Shown: positions 22,755-36,001, counted from the stretch's first letter. The stretch is DNA of 64,000 nucleotides from Hedera helix (GCA_947179155.2 OX359264.1:6463501-6527500), one strand, 5' to 3'. Program-made: numbers and translations. The notes: generated from the letters alone by a model not told the origin.

Positions 22755-22880
22755 AACGTATCTTAATTTTAACTGTAAGTATTTCTTGATCGTTGGTTTA
22801 GTAGTAAGTTCGACAAATAACTTCTATTTAATTCATGGGTTCAAGTCTCTTCCGTGGCTCTTAGAAGATGAACATTCAGG
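22755..22880 (+). repeat. Old tRNA-related repeat at the PAP-element target site
   Basis: GATCGTTGGTTTAGTAGTAAG and TCATGGGTTCAAGTCTC resemble A and B boxes of a decayed SINE or tRNA relic. The same stretch lies at 61195-61320 in copy B, so it predates the segmental duplication. Confidence 0.45.
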
Positions 22881-23164
22881 TGTAACGTAGAATATAAATA
22901 CAAAATGATTGCATGTGGAACTTTACAATTTTTATCTTTTGGAAGCTAGGTGTCCATTTGATAGTGGTTCTATTTGTTGTCATTTAGAGTTTGTTAGGGT
23001 TGGAGGTTATAAAAGCAGCAGAATGTAAGGAAAGGAATTATCAGAGAACTCAATGATTTTCTTTTAGTTGTTTTTCCCTTTCTGCAATTCCTTCCTTTAT
23101 CTGTTATTCTCAAATTCATCTTGTTCCATGTCGATTCATGATTATATGGCTGATTACCAACACA
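22881..23164 (+). repeat. 5' LTR of the PAP-carrying element (~284 bp)
   Basis: It starts TGTAACGTAGAAT and ends at or near ACCAACACA. It is followed by TTCCTGGTATATGA, a weak match to the TGGTATCAGAGC primer site. A TATA box (TATAAAAG, 23008-23015) is kept at 34073-34080 in the second LTR. The 3' end is an estimate, because sequence similarity between the two copies continues into the bodies. Confidence 0.68.
23008..23015 (+). promoter_or_regulatory. TATA box of the PAP-element LTR
   Basis: TATAAAAG inside the LTR. It is retained identically in the second LTR and is the likely pol II start region for the element RNA. Confidence 0.55.
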
Positions 23165-23406
23165 TTCCTGGTATATGATTTCTCAAAATCTATTATCTTA
23201 CTGTGTTACTTCCATTAATGAGTCTCAAGCTCCATTCCGTCTCAATGATCCGGTAATCATGAATCCTGTTCCTCGGTGACTTCTGACCATGAAAAAGGGA
23301 GTATGATCCAGCGATGGTAATTCCTACATTATGCACTTCAATTTAGCACTCCCACATCCAAAATGCTAGCTCTATATTCACTTATTTACCACCGACTTTT
23401 GCTCCT

Positions 23407-24900
23407 TTGGCTACACCATTGATTCCGGTCTCCAATTACACATGGACTACCCCTAATTACATTGTTTCACTTGGAAATCAGCCACACACTACACCCTCCA
23501 TCTTCAATTCATCTCGCCAAGTTGTTCCTACTTCAATTTCTGACACTACACCTGAAACTCCCTTTGTTTCTTCATCACATGTAATGCAATTACCATCTCC
23601 TACCTTTCACAGAGCTATACTAACAACACAACAGCCCCTGAACCCCATTTTCTCATACCAAATATTGGACGCAAACAACGAGCCTAAAGTGATTGATAAA
23701 AGGCCTGAAAGAATCACTTCTATAGATTTTGGATGTGAGAAGTCTTTCACTGATCTTTTCCATCCATCTGAACTTGTTGAACTTACAGAGGCTTATGTTA
23801 ATAATGTTCAAATCAAAGTTGATCCTATTCAGGACATGGATTCTGGCATTGATGGTGGTTTGGTTGAGATTTGTGACCCAAACAGAGAAACTGAGGAAAC
23901 TATGCATGTCCTTTCACTGTCCAGTAGCTTACCTACATTAAACCATGCTGATGTTTTACTAGAAGATTTTAAAGACCATGAACAGTTAAATATGATTTTC
24001 CCCTAGTTCTAGGCCTTGTTGATAAAATTAAACCTTTGGAAGGTGAAATTAAAAGGATGGTTATTAGGAAAAGTCCTTTAAGCCTTCATTCAAGTAAGCC
24101 AGGTGGAATCGACAGCACTTCAGTAGATGTGAAAGATACAAAAGATGCTTACAACCTCAAACAGGGTAATGAAGATGACATGTTTAGAACTAAAGGGCCT
24201 GATGAAGGAGTAGCTGATACTTCTAAATTCAAGATCACAAATGGTAAAACTCTTGAATCCAATGACTTGAAAGCCCCTCAAAGTTCATCCAGGGGTGATA
24301 CAGATAATATTCAAGTAGAAGAGTTTATTAAAGATGGAAATGAAAGCATCAAGGGGCTTATGATAAATGAATCTTCAATAAATGCAGATACTAAATTTGC
24401 ATATTAAGGTAGTCATCAAACCACCAGAATAATTAGAGGAGATGATAGAGGTGAACATGGAAAGGCTGCAATTGAAATCTCTGATGAAGCTTTGGAAGGA
24501 AAATGCGTAGAAGGAGCAACTGTAGAGAAAAATTATGCTACAACCACGATAACAAAGCTTGAACCTGGATGTGTGTTATCGGACTCCATTTATCTAGCTC
24601 CTACCCCAGATACAACTATAATAGACAACAATGTAAATGTTTCAAGTAAAATAATACCAATGCATCCCAGTTCTAAAAACTTACTAGATAATTCTCAGGG
24701 AGGCAGGATAGAACCTAAAATGAACAGTGAGACTGAAGTAGTGAAAAAATGTTTTGGCTCAGGCATTCTGGGTTCTAAACTAAGTCATAACAGTGATTTT
24801 GAAGAATCAGAGGAAAATTTTGAAAAGCCCATTGTGAAAGTGCCAGGGCCTTTCCTTATACATTCTAAAATATTCGGTGGAAGTTCATTTGATGTTTAAG
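23407..24900 (+). pseudogene. Unrecognised open segment upstream of the PAP domain, copy 1
   Basis: Three consecutive open stretches (23407-24003, 24036-24407, 24492-24899) are separated by single stops or frameshifts. They encode a hydrophilic, acidic, Ser/Thr- and Asp-rich protein, e.g. KRPERITSIDFGCEKSF, EDFKDHEQLNMIF, LEPGCVLSDSIYLAP, HNSDFEESEENFEKP. I do not recognise a family. It aligns along its whole length with 39020-40290. It occupies the gag position but shows no gag or zinc-knuckle signs, so it may be a second captured host sequence. The Met choice is nominal. Confidence 0.5.
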
Positions 24901-24939
24901 ATGGCCACAACAGGGATGAAGTTACTAAGCTTTAGCCAG

Positions 24940-26131
24940 TTACGGACGCTGATGTTCCAATAATGAAATTTAAGTTCCAAGGAATATCAATTGATCTCCT
25001 TCATGCCAATATATCTCTTTTGGTTGTTCTAGATAATCTAGACATCTCACATGGTTATGTGTTGTACAATGTTGATGAGGAAACTGTGCGAAGTTTTAAT
25101 GGATGTCGGGTTGTAAATCAAATTTTTAACCTTGTTCCAAATATTGAGCACTTTTGCACAATTCTCAGATGTTTAAAATTTTGGGCGAAAAGATGAGGTG
25201 TTTATTCAAATGTTACTGGTTTTTGTGGTGAGTTAAATTGGGCTCTGTTAGTTGCTCGGGTTTACCAGCTTTATCCCAATACAATCCCTAGTGTGTTGGT
25301 TTCTCGTTTTATCAGAGTCTATACACAATGGCATTGGCCAACCCCTGTGATGTTATGCCGAATCAAAGATGATGAACTTGGGTTTCCTGTTTGGGATCTT
25401 CGTAAGAACCTTTGGGACCGCACACATCACAGGGAAACCATTATGTCTGCATACCCTTATATGAACTCTAGTTACAATGTCTCAACTCGTGCACTTCGAA
25501 TTATGAGAGATCAATTTCAATTTGGTAAACAGAACTATGAGGCGATTGAGTTGAACAAAGCAAAATAGGGTACTCTATTGGAGTCCTGTCTCTTCTTCAA
25601 GGCATTTAAAAACTACCTCCAGGTTGATACTGTTGCAGCAGATGATGATGATCTATTATCTTGGAAAAGTTGGGGGGAATCCCGATTTGGAAAACTTACA
25701 TTAAAGATAGAAAAAGACATGTATGGGATGTTATAGTGCCATCCTTATCCGAATGAATATGTTAACACTTCCAAACCACGTCCACATTGTGTTTTTTTCA
25801 TGGGCCTGCAAAAAAAACAAGAAAAGAAAGTTGAAGAAGGGCAACAATTCGATATCTGTGGACAGTTGACGAGTTTATGCAAGAGGTTAAAATTTACAAC
25901 TTCTGGAAATCAAGGATGGATATATTTGTTTCTCATGTTCATAGGAAGCAAATTCCTCCATATGTTTCTCTTGATGGGTATAAGCGGCCATGTCCACTAA
26001 GGCACACAACCCAACAGACTGCCAAGAATTCCAAGGAAGATGTTGAAGGCTACAGGACCCCATCTGTAGAAAAGCAGCTTAAGAGGAACCAGGATGTAAT
26101 TGGAAAGTATATTTTATTGTCATTTGTATAA
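24940..26131 (+). pseudogene. Captured nuclear poly(A) polymerase fragment, copy 1
   Basis: The reading frames match the central and RNA-binding domains of plant nuclear poly(A) polymerase. The order is: KFKFQGISIDLLHANISLLV; DISHGYVLYNVDEETVRS; NGCRVVNQIF; LRCLKFWAKR; TQWHWPTPVMLCRI; PYMNSSYNVSTRALRIM; a block ending LTLKIEKDMYGML; FFMGLQKKQEK; and, after a frameshift near 25870, KIYNFWKSRMDIFVSHVHRK and YKRPCPLRHTTQQ...VEKQLKRNQD. The N-terminal nucleotidyltransferase core with its catalytic Asp pair is missing. It is intronless over a stretch that is split in plant PAP genes, so it came from spliced RNA. In-frame stops (near 25195, 25567 and 25735) make it non-functional. Confidence 0.85.
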
Positions 26132-26189
26132 ACTGGCTTTAAGGTTTTTCCTTTCAAAATCAATTTTGATACTGCTGATAAACTACCTA

Positions 26190-29100
26190 TGTGACGCCCC
26201 CAAATCTGGGCCCACACAGCCCAAACTTGAGTCGTCAAAAGACTACAACAAAATTATTACAACAAAGCACAACGTACAACAATACAGTGTATAATAATAC
26301 ACAACTAAGTCTTCACTATTATTGCCACACTATTTTACAAAACGTGAAGACTATGATAACTATTCCTCGGACCCTCACTCCATTCCCCGGCTAGACCCTG
26401 TTATGTTTTCATTTTCTGTTGAAAAACAATGGAACAAAAGAAAGGGTGAGCTCAAATAGCCCAGTAAGAAATATCATGACTAAGATAATGACGAATAAAT
26501 TATCATTAGCCTTCAACAGTTGAGTTCTTGATAGAATACAATAGAATATAAGGTTTATATCAAAAACTGCAGTTAAATTCTTAAACAATGTTCAGATCAA
26601 TAATAGCAGCGGAATGAGCAATCTATTAGAAGAATAATGCAGACTATAATGTCCACTTGCTTCTCTTTTTCGTAAAAACATCATCAACTTTTATCATCTG
26701 AAATACCATTAGTCATGATAATATAAATTCACAGTTCCTGATCATAATCATGCACATCAACATTTCATCTTTGCACTACGGGCCAAAGATATTCAATATA
26801 GCACCAACGGTCATGATTATACCAGATTCAGCCTTTGGTCATAATCATACCAAACAACAGTTCATCTTTGCACTACGGGCCAAAAAGAACATTCACCACG
26901 TGCCATAAAAGACACCGAACAGATGTATCGCCTTTAACCTATTATATCGCCTTTAACCTATCATCTGTTCAACAAATATATCACATCTGTGCCCCCGGCC
27001 ACAGATATTCACAACAGCTTGATTTTTGGATGATTAGAATGATATAAATGATGAACAGAAGAAATAGGATAACAATAAGTATCGGAAGTTTACTTTGTAC
27101 AGATTCAAATAATGTCCAAATTGTCAACATGATGTGGAGTGAAATTTAAAAATGATATTCAAGATCCACAGTTCAGAATAACGGTTACAATTCAATAGAA
27201 AGGTTCACGTAAATAGGAAGGTTCAGTTGAAATAATGAAGTTCAACTATTATGGAACATATAATATTTTCAGGAATTATAGAAGCAATAGTTCAATAATA
27301 AATTTCGATTTAGGAGTATGAAAGAAAATAATATCCCTTACCGTAGCAGGTTTGATTAACAAAAGGTGAAGGAAATTAATACAAAGTGTTATTCACCAAC
27401 AGGCGGCAATCCGCTCCGTAAGGTTATTCCCACAATTTAATAGAATTTGAGTACAAAGAGTTATTCACCAAACAGGCGGCAATCCGCTCCGTAAGGTTAT
27501 TCTCAGAGATTAATAATGAATGAATACGAAAGGTTATTCACCAACAGGCGGCAATCCGCTCCGTAAGGTTATTCCCACAATTTAATACATGGAAATAAAA
27601 GGCACGTCTTATGAGTAAGGAAGAAACAATATTATTATCAAGAATCAAATAATGATAATCCCTTACCATAGTATGTTTGAATAATGGAAGATGAAAAAGA
27701 TGGTATCCCTTACGAGTAGTAATTTTAAGAGTATGAAAGAAAATGACATCCCTTACCATAGTAAGTTAGAATATGAAAGAAGATGATGTTCAAAATGACA
27801 TTCCTTACCACAGTAAATTTAAGAGTTTGAAATGAATGGTATTCCTTACCGTAGTAAGTTTTAATAATAGAAGATGAAAGAAGATGACATTCTTTACCTT
27901 GATATTGTGAAACAAGTTTATAGCCGAACAAATCCTTCCTTGTTTGTAGCAGTAAGGAATCTGACTTTTGAGTCTTCTAGAGTTTTTAAAATCTCTTTAT
28001 GCTTTTAAAATAATGTTACTCTCGGAAAGATAGACGGCATAGACTCAAGAATCACTCAATTCGGAGTTAATATGAATGAGTTATGAATTTTCAAAACTAA
28101 GACTGAAAATAGTGACGAAAATCAGAATAGGTTACGGTTTTTAGTATTTTAAGACATGAAGATGATTTCAGATGACTTTTCTTCCTTCTTCAAAGTTGTA
28201 GAGGACGAAAAACTGAAGAGACAGACTTTTAATTCATTAAATTCTGACAAATAATGAATTTACTACAATTTTTCGAAAGAGTTGTTGTACATAAGAAAAT
28301 TCTACTCGGGAATTCAAAGAAGAATGCAAAAGATTTCAAAACTAGGAATGACTTAAGAACACTTAGAGAGAACTTACACAAAAAGTATTTAGAGAGAGAA
28401 AGAAAGAACAAGTAAGGAAGTTTATGAAAAATCCTTAAGTTAAGGCTTCTATTTATAGACAAAAATCTTATCATTCATTTAATCTAAACCATTCATTTAA
28501 AGATCATCTTTTAATCTACACCATCCATTTCAAATATTATATTATCTTTAATCTACACCATTCATTTCATATCACCTAATAATCACCTAACTTTATATTA
28601 TAAACAAATCAATTCAATTATTCAACAATAATTCACACTTTAATCTACACCATTCATTTCATATCACCTAATAATCACCTAACTTTATATTATAAACAAA
28701 TCAATTCAATTATTCAACAATAATTCACACTTTAATATACACCATTCCTTTCATATCACCTAATAATCACCTAACTTTATATTATAAACAAATCAATTCA
28801 ATTATTCAACAATATTTCACACTTTAATCTACACCATTCATTTCATATCACCTAATAATCACCTAACTTTATATTATAAACAAATAACTTTATCAATTCA
28901 ATTATTATGACTAATTGTTATAAATACAGTATAGTTAGCTCTTAGATATCAAGTCAATTAATTAATGAAATACAACTGTTTAAATAATACCGTAATAGAG
29001 ATAACAATAATACAGAAAATATGTAAAAGAAAAATACGTTACTGTGTCATGACAATTATTGATTCAATAACGTGAATTACTGTGCATATGTTACTGTGAC

Positions 29101-29703
29101 AATTATTAGGTTCAATAATTTTAAAAACAGTGCAGCAACAATATTGACTCAATGATATAAAATACAGTGTAATGACAATTATTAAATCAATAATGCAAAA
29201 TACTGTGTAACAACAATTATTGAATTGATAATATAAAATATTATGCAGTGACAATTATCGATGAAATGATGCGTAACAGTTACGGTATCAATTATCAGAC
29301 CAATAATATGAGACACTATGCAATACCGTGTGTTACTGTAGAGTACCGTGTGCTACAGAAAATACCATAAACTACCGTATGCTACTATTCTTTTATCACC
29401 GGTATTTTAACAGTTCCGTTGACTATTTTTATTTAAAAAGGTTACTTCTGTCGTTTTCTATATCCGACAAATATTCCGTTGTGGGGTCCACCAATAATTT
29501 ATTATTTCGGCGCCGTCGTACGGCACGAATATTCCCCGACCAAACGAATATTCCCCGACAAAGCGAATATTGTCCGACAAAATAAAATTTGCACATAACA
29601 TCCTTAACTTTCAATTTTGTTAATTTAACCACTTACTGTTTCAGAAAAAAATATATATGAAGAAAAATTAAATTTTATATTTCATAAAATTCGGGGTCTT
29701 ACA
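26190..29703 (-). repeat. 3' LTR of the 7.5 kb derivative
   Basis: TGTGACGCC...GGGTCTTACA. It has three minisatellite cores (27383-27580), a TATA box on the minus strand (28449-28457) and four ~95 bp tandem units (28550-28890). Confidence 0.92.
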
Positions 29704-30159
29704 ACCTCCCCTCCTTATGAAATTTCGTCCCCGAAATTGACGTACCGGGCATTTCATAGTTATCCTCCTGATTTTCAGATGCCATACTAAACTGTGGTCA
29801 CAAAATAATTGTTAGTTCAAATAAACTGACTCATCACTTCATGTTCCTACATTCAAATCGATTCATTAGATAAAATAAAAAAATCTAATTTAGGTTGGAC
29901 ACACTAGTGATTGATTCTATTCGTCTCTCCCCTCCTAGTTCTAACCCCAGATCTCCATTAAAGACCATATCCCTAAGCTCTGATGCCAACTGTGACTCTC
30001 ATCCCACCATAGGGACAGCACCTCACAATGGTACCTATCAGTTTGCCACCTGTACTATAGGCGTCCCCTACGGAGAGTCTGGCTTCGGTGCATCCCCTTT
30101 CCCTAGGAAGTCACCAGCGAGAGGCTCGGGGCTCTTCGTTATATGGCTCTGATACCAAC
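29704..30159 (-). other. 456 bp internal region with two primer-binding sites
   Basis: In element orientation it reads as follows. First comes a perfect primer site, TTGGTATCAGAGCCATAT (30142-30159). A ~160 bp leader rich in G+C follows. Next is GAGTCACAGTTGGCATCAGAGC (about 29975-29996), which is an LTR-end remnant (GTCACA) plus a second primer site. Then come a leader matching 5490-5687, an 11-codon gag start, and finally the polypurine tract at 29704-29716. The doubled LTR-end/primer junction looks like a recombination scar between two elements. Confidence 0.82.
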
Positions 30160-33100
30160 TGTGACGCCCCCAAATCTGGGCCCACACAGCCCAAACTTGA
30201 GTCGTCAAAAGACTACAACAAAATTATTACAACAAAGCACAACGTACAACAATACAGTGTATAATAATACACAACTAAGTCTTCACTATTATTGCCACAC
30301 TATTTTACAAAACGTGAAGACTATGATAACTATTCCTCGGACCCTCACTCCATTCCCCGGCTAGACCCTGTTATGTTTTCATTTTCTGTTGAAAAACAAT
30401 GGAACAAAAGAAAGGGTGAGCTCAAATAGCCCAGTAAGAAATATCATGACTAAGATAATGACGAATAAATTATCATTAGCCTTCAACAGTTGAGTTCTTG
30501 ATAGAATACAATAGAATACAAGGTTTATATCAAAAACTGCAGTTAAATTCTTAAACAATGTTCAGATCAATAATAGCAGCGGAATGAGCAATCTATTAGA
30601 AGAATAATGCAGACTATAATGTCCACTTGCTTCTCTTTTTCGTAAAAACATCATCAACTTTTATCATCTGAAATACCATTAGTCATGATAATATAAATTC
30701 ACAGTTCCTGATCATAATCATGCACATCAACATTTCATCTTTGCACTACGGGCCAAAGATATTCAATATAGCACCAACGGTCATGATTATACCAGATTCA
30801 GCCTTTGGTCATAATCATACCAAACAACAGTTCATCTTTGCACTACGGGCCAAAAAGAACATTCACCACGTGCCATAAAAGACACCGAACAGATGTATCG
30901 CCTTTAACCTATTATATCGCCTTTAACCTATCATCTGTTCAACAAATATATCACATCTGTGCCCCCGGCCACAGATATTCACAACAGCTTGATTTTTGGA
31001 TGATTAGAATGATATAAATGATGAACAGAAGAAATAGGATAACAATAAGTATCGGAAGTTTACTTTGTACAGATTCAAATAATGTCCAAATTGTCAACAT
31101 GATGTGGAGTGAAATTTAAAAATGATATTCAAGATCCACAGTTCAGAATAACGGTTACAATTCAATAGAAAGGTTCACGTAAATAGGAAGGTTCAGTTGA
31201 AATAATGAAGTTCAACTATTATGGAACATATAATATTTTCAGGAATTATAGAAGCAATAGTTCAATAATAAATTTCGATTTAGGAGTATGAAAGAAAATA
31301 ATATCCCTTACCGTAGCAGGTTTGATTAACAAAAGGTGAAGGAAATTAATACAAAGTGTTATTCACCAACAGGCGGCAATCCGCTCCGTAAGGTTATTCC
31401 CACAATTTAATAGAATTTGAGTACAAAGAGTTATTCACCAAACAGGCGGCAATCCGCTCCGTAAGGTTATTCTCAGAGATTAATAATGAATGAATACGAA
31501 AGGTTATTCACCAACAGGCGGCAATCCGCTCCGTAAGGTTATTCCCACAATTTAATACATGGAAATAAAAGGCACGTCTTATGAGTAAGGAAGAAACAAT
31601 ATTATTATCAAGAATCAAATAATGATAATCCCTTACCATAGTATGTTTGAATAATGGAAGATGAAAAAGATGGTATCCCTTACGAGTAGTAATTTTAAGA
31701 GTATGAAAGAAAATGACATCCCTTACCATAGTAAGTTAGAATATGAAAGAAGATGATGTTCAAAATGACATTCCTTACCACAGTAAATTTAAGAGTTTGA
31801 AATGAATGGTATTCCTTACCGTAGTAAGTTTTAATAATAGAAGATGAAAGAAGATGACATTCTTTACCTTGATATTGTGAAACAAGTTTATAGCCGAACA
31901 AATCCTTCCTTGTTTGTAGCAGTAAGGAATCTGACTTTTGAGTCTTCTAGAGTTTTTAAAATCTCTTTATGCTTTTAAAATAATGTTACTCTCGGAAAGA
32001 TAGACGGCATAGACTCAAGAATCACTCAATTCGGAGTTAATATGAATGAGTTATGAATTTTCAAAACTAAGACTGAAAATAGTGACGAAAATCAGAATAG
32101 GTTACGGTTTTTAGTATTTTAAGACATGAAGATGATTTCAGATGACTTTCTTCCTTCTTCAAAGTTGTAGAGGACGAAAAACTGAAGAGACAGACTTTTA
32201 ATTCATTAAATTCTGACAAATAATGAATTTACTACAATTTTTCGAAAGAGTTGCTGTACATAAGAAAATTCTACTCGGGAATTCAAAGAAGAATGCAAAA
32301 GATTTCAAAACTAGGAATGACTTAAGAACACTTAGAGAGAACTTACACAAAAAGTATTTAGAGAGAGAAAGAAAGAACAAGTAAGGAAGTTTATGAAAAA
32401 TCCTTAAGTTAAGGCTTCTATTTATAGACAAAAATCTTATCATTCATTTAATCTAAACCATTCATTTAAAGATCATCTTTTAATCTACACCATCCATTTC
32501 AAATATTATATTATCTTTAATCTACACCATTCATTTCATATCACCTAATAATCACCTAACTTTATATTATAAACAAATCAATTCAATTATTCAACAATAA
32601 TTCACACTTTAATCTACACCATTCATTTCATATCACCTAATAATCACCTAACTTTATATTATAAACAAATCAATTCAATTATTCAACAATAATTCACACT
32701 TTAATATACACCATTCCTTTCATATCACCTAATAATCACCTAACTTTATATTATAAACAAATCAATTCAATTATTCAACAATATTTCACACTTTAATCTA
32801 CACCATTCATTTCATATCACCTAATAATCACCTAACTTTATATTATAAACAAATAACTTTATCAATTCAATTATTATGACTAATTGTTATAAATACAGTA
32901 TAGTTAGCTCTTAGATATCAAGTCAATTAATTAATGAAATACAACTGTTTAAATAATACCGTAATAGAGATAACAATAATACAGAAAGTATGTAAAAGAA
33001 AAATACGTTACTGTGTCATGACAATTATTGATTCAATAACGTGAATTACTGTGCATATGTTACTGTGACAATTATTAGGTTCAATAATTTTAAAAACAGT

Positions 33101-33672
33101 GCAGCAACAATATTGACTCAATGATATAAAATACAGTGTAATGACAATTATTAAATCAATAATGCAAAATACTGTGTAACAACAATTATTGAATTGATAA
33201 TATAAAATATTATGCAGTGACAATTATCGATGAAATGATGCGTAACAGTTACGGTATCAATTATCAGACCAATAATATGAGACACTATGCAATACCGTGT
33301 GTTACTGTAGAGTACCGTGTGCTACAGAAAATACCATAAACTACCGTATGCTACTATTCTTTTATCACCGGTATTTTAACAGTTCCGTTGACTATTTTTA
33401 TTTAAAAAGGTTACTTCTGTCGTTTTCTATATCCGACAAATATTCCGTTGTGGGGTCCACCAATAATTTATTATTTCGGCGCCGTCGTACGGCACGAATA
33501 TTCCCCGACCAAACGAATATTCCCCGACAAAGCGAATATTGTCCGACAAAATAAAATTTGCACATAACATCCTTAACTTTCAATTTTGTTAATTTAACCA
33601 CTTACTGTTTCAGAAAAAAATATATATGAAGAAAAATTAAATTTTATATTTCATAAAATTCGGGGTCTTACA
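30160..33672 (-). repeat. 5' LTR of the 7.5 kb derivative
   Basis: Near-identical partner of 26190-29703, adjoining the canonical primer site. TATA box at 32418-32426 on the minus strand. Minisatellite at 31353-31550. Confidence 0.92.
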
Positions 33673-33677
33673 ACCTA

Positions 33678-33944
33678 CATGGGCGACCATTATTTTTTAT
33701 GTTGGATTACATAAAGCTATTGTGCTTAGTAAGTTGTGGAAGAAGGATGAACTTGATCTTGAATATTGTACAACACCTTTGGTGTTTGATTTAGGGGGAT
33801 TTTGGAAGTTTTGCAGATTTTTGCAGCCTATGAACGACGTCTCGATGTTATTTGAAACAAGAAAGCTCACATCAAAATTAAGCACATGGCTGGATCTCAA
33901 GAAGTAAACCTTGAGGACAAGGTTTCTTTTTAAGGAATGGAGAA
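33678..33944 (+). pseudogene. End of PAP-element body 1 and polypurine tract
   Basis: Continues body 1 after the 7.5 kb insertion. An open stretch (33722-33907) reads LSKLWKKDELDLEYC and GGFWKFCRFLQPMNDV; I do not recognise it. A frame ending NLEDKVSF resembles the C-terminal tail of Ty3/gypsy polyproteins. The purine run AAGGAATGGAGAA (33932-33944) directly precedes the LTR start, so this is where the plus-strand primer of the element lies. Confidence 0.6.
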
Positions 33945-34216
33945 TGTAACGTAGAATAGAAATACAAAATGAATGCGTTTGGAACTTTACATTTTTTTAT
34001 CTTTTGGAAGCCAGGTATCCATTTGTTAGTGGTTCTATTTGCTGTCATTTAAAGTTTGTTAGGGTTGGAGGTTATAAAAGCAGCAGAATGTAAGGAAATG
34101 AATTATTTGAGAACTCAATGATTTATTTTTGTTATTTTTTCCTTTCTGCAATTCCTTCCTTTATCTGTTATTCTCTAATATGTCGATTTATGATTATATG
34201 GCTGATTACCAACACA
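33945..34216 (+). repeat. Second LTR of the PAP-carrying element (~272 bp)
   Basis: TGTAACGTAGAATAG...GATTACCAACACA, the same orientation as 22881-23164, with its TATA box at 34073-34080. It is the 3' LTR of body 1 and at the same time the 5' LTR of body 2, giving a tandem dimer. Confidence 0.72.
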
Positions 34217-36001
34217 TTCCTGGGTATATGGTTGCTTAAAATCCATTATCTTACTGTGTTACTTCCATTAATGAGTCTCCAGCTCCATTCCGTCTCAATG
34301 ATCCGGTAATCACGAACCCAGTTCCTCAGCGACTTTCAACCATGGGAAAGGGAGTATGATCCAACGATGGTAATTCCTACATTCTGCTCTTCAATTCAGC
34401 ACTCCCACATCCAAAATGCTAGCTCTATATTCACTTATTTACCACCGACTTTTGCCCCCATGGCTATACCATCGATTCTGGTCTCCAATTACACATGAAC
34501 TACCCCTAATTACATTATTTCACCTGAAAATCAGCCGCACACTACACCTTCTGTAATATCCCAGATATTTACAAGAATTATAGATAAGATTTTTTTTTAA
34601 ATATTAATTAAAGGTTATAGTTTAAAACCTAGAGTTGTAGAAGTGAGATGTGTAGAAAATAGGTAAACATTTTTTTTAACATAATTTATTTGTTAGAAAT
34701 TAAATGTGAAAATATTTTAATGATGCATGTAGAGAATTTATTAAGGAAATAAATTCAACTGAGAATATATATATATATACCTAAAGCGTGCTTGCTAGCC
34801 AAATAAGAGGATGAGTAAGTTAATACTCAATTAAACTAATAAATTAATTAGTTTAAATATGAAGTAAGAAGGAAAGTCATGAAATATAATTAATTAAGTT
34901 AATTATATTAGTTATAAGTTAAAGTTGTGAAAAATTTAGGATGATTGTCTAGGATAACAATAATATGAAGTAATTAATTAAGTAATTAACTTAATTATTA
35001 AGTTGTTGTATAGAGTCCATTAATGAATTTAAAACAAACCCAATATTTTAATTGATGTAAATCTTGTTGGTAATTATATAGAGGTCCAAATAAATTTAAG
35101 GATCTAGCCTAATGAAGAGTCCAAGTAATTTAATTACTACTAGTGGACTGTCCCAAAAGGATTATAGATGTTAGTCCAATATGAGAATACCTGCATAAAG
35201 GTGGGTAATTAAATTATAAGCCCAAATGTTATAGTCCACGAGGTAATTAATATAAGTCTAATTAAATTATGTTGGCAAATATTATATATAATGTGGTGGT
35301 AGTCCAATTAAATAAATTACCTAGCCCAAGTTATGGAAGATGTGTGAGTTGTGTTGGGTAACCCAAGTAATTAAATAAGAGAGTCCAATACAAAGTAAAC
35401 TATGTAGCCCAAACATTTAAAAGTTAAATGATGGTTAAAGTGTTGGAAAAATATTTTCAAGTATTGTTGAGTGTAGAGAATTAACTAATGTGAGGTTAAT
35501 TGAATAACCCTAGTTGGTAGACAAGAGATGACATTAACCAAACGTGGGTTAATTGTTAGGTGAATGAATATGATTATGAGAATTAACTATGGATGAGTTA
35601 ATTGAATAGCCCTAAGTAGTAAATAAATTAAAGATTTAACTATGCATGAGTTAGTTGTAGGAAGAATATTATAGATACAATTATGTATGTATATAATTCA
35701 CCAAGGTAGAATTGGTAGGTAACCATGAGTTGAATGATGTAGAGAATTAACCACATTGTGGTTAATTGTTGAGAGATGTATAAATATGTAAATATATATA
35801 TAATATGAGCTTTAACCAATGTTGGGGATTTAAGTGACCAAGGTTAAGTGTAGTACTTTAACCATAGGTCTTATGAGAGTTAGAGAGTTAACCATATGTG
35901 GGTTAAGTGTTGGTGATTGTTGTTTATTTTACACTTCACCATTTATGTTGCTTGTAGTCAAGTTGATGGATGTCATTTTTAAATGTCAAAAATGCAAGTA
36001 T

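Larger units (their letters stand above)
20167..22880. repeat. Segmental duplication, copy A, left part
   Basis: This aligns with about 58560-61320. Shared landmarks include GCAGTCCATGTTCAGTGTTT, ATACACCTCAAA, CGTAGGATTTGT, TAGCTAGTACATGGAGTATG and ACGTTTGATGTTTTCTTA. The copies differ by many substitutions, microsatellite lengths and insertions. No gene is found in it; ORFs such as 20840-21055 are AT-rich noise shared with copy B. The copy is interrupted at 22880 by the PAP-carrying element and resumes at 41187. Confidence 0.85.
26190..33672 (-). mobile_element. Very young non-autonomous Tekay-like element: two 3.5 kb LTRs around 456 bp
   Basis: It is bounded by a perfect TSD, ACCTA (26185-26189 and 33673-33677), inside the body of the PAP-carrying element. 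LTRs 26190-29703 (3514 bp) and 30160-33672 (3513 bp) differ by eye at only about four positions (e.g. near 28185, 28274, 28995 and 26550 in the left copy). The internal region has a polypurine tract, a scrap of gag start, two primer sites and no genes. It belongs to the same family as 1-8670 but its LTR has ~600 bp of different sequence (27710-28340). It must have been copied with proteins from a relative. Confidence 0.92.

Noticed and set aside
24940..26131. Functional poly(A) polymerase gene
   Set aside because: Catalytic N-terminal domain missing, in-frame stops and a frameshift, and location inside a transposon.
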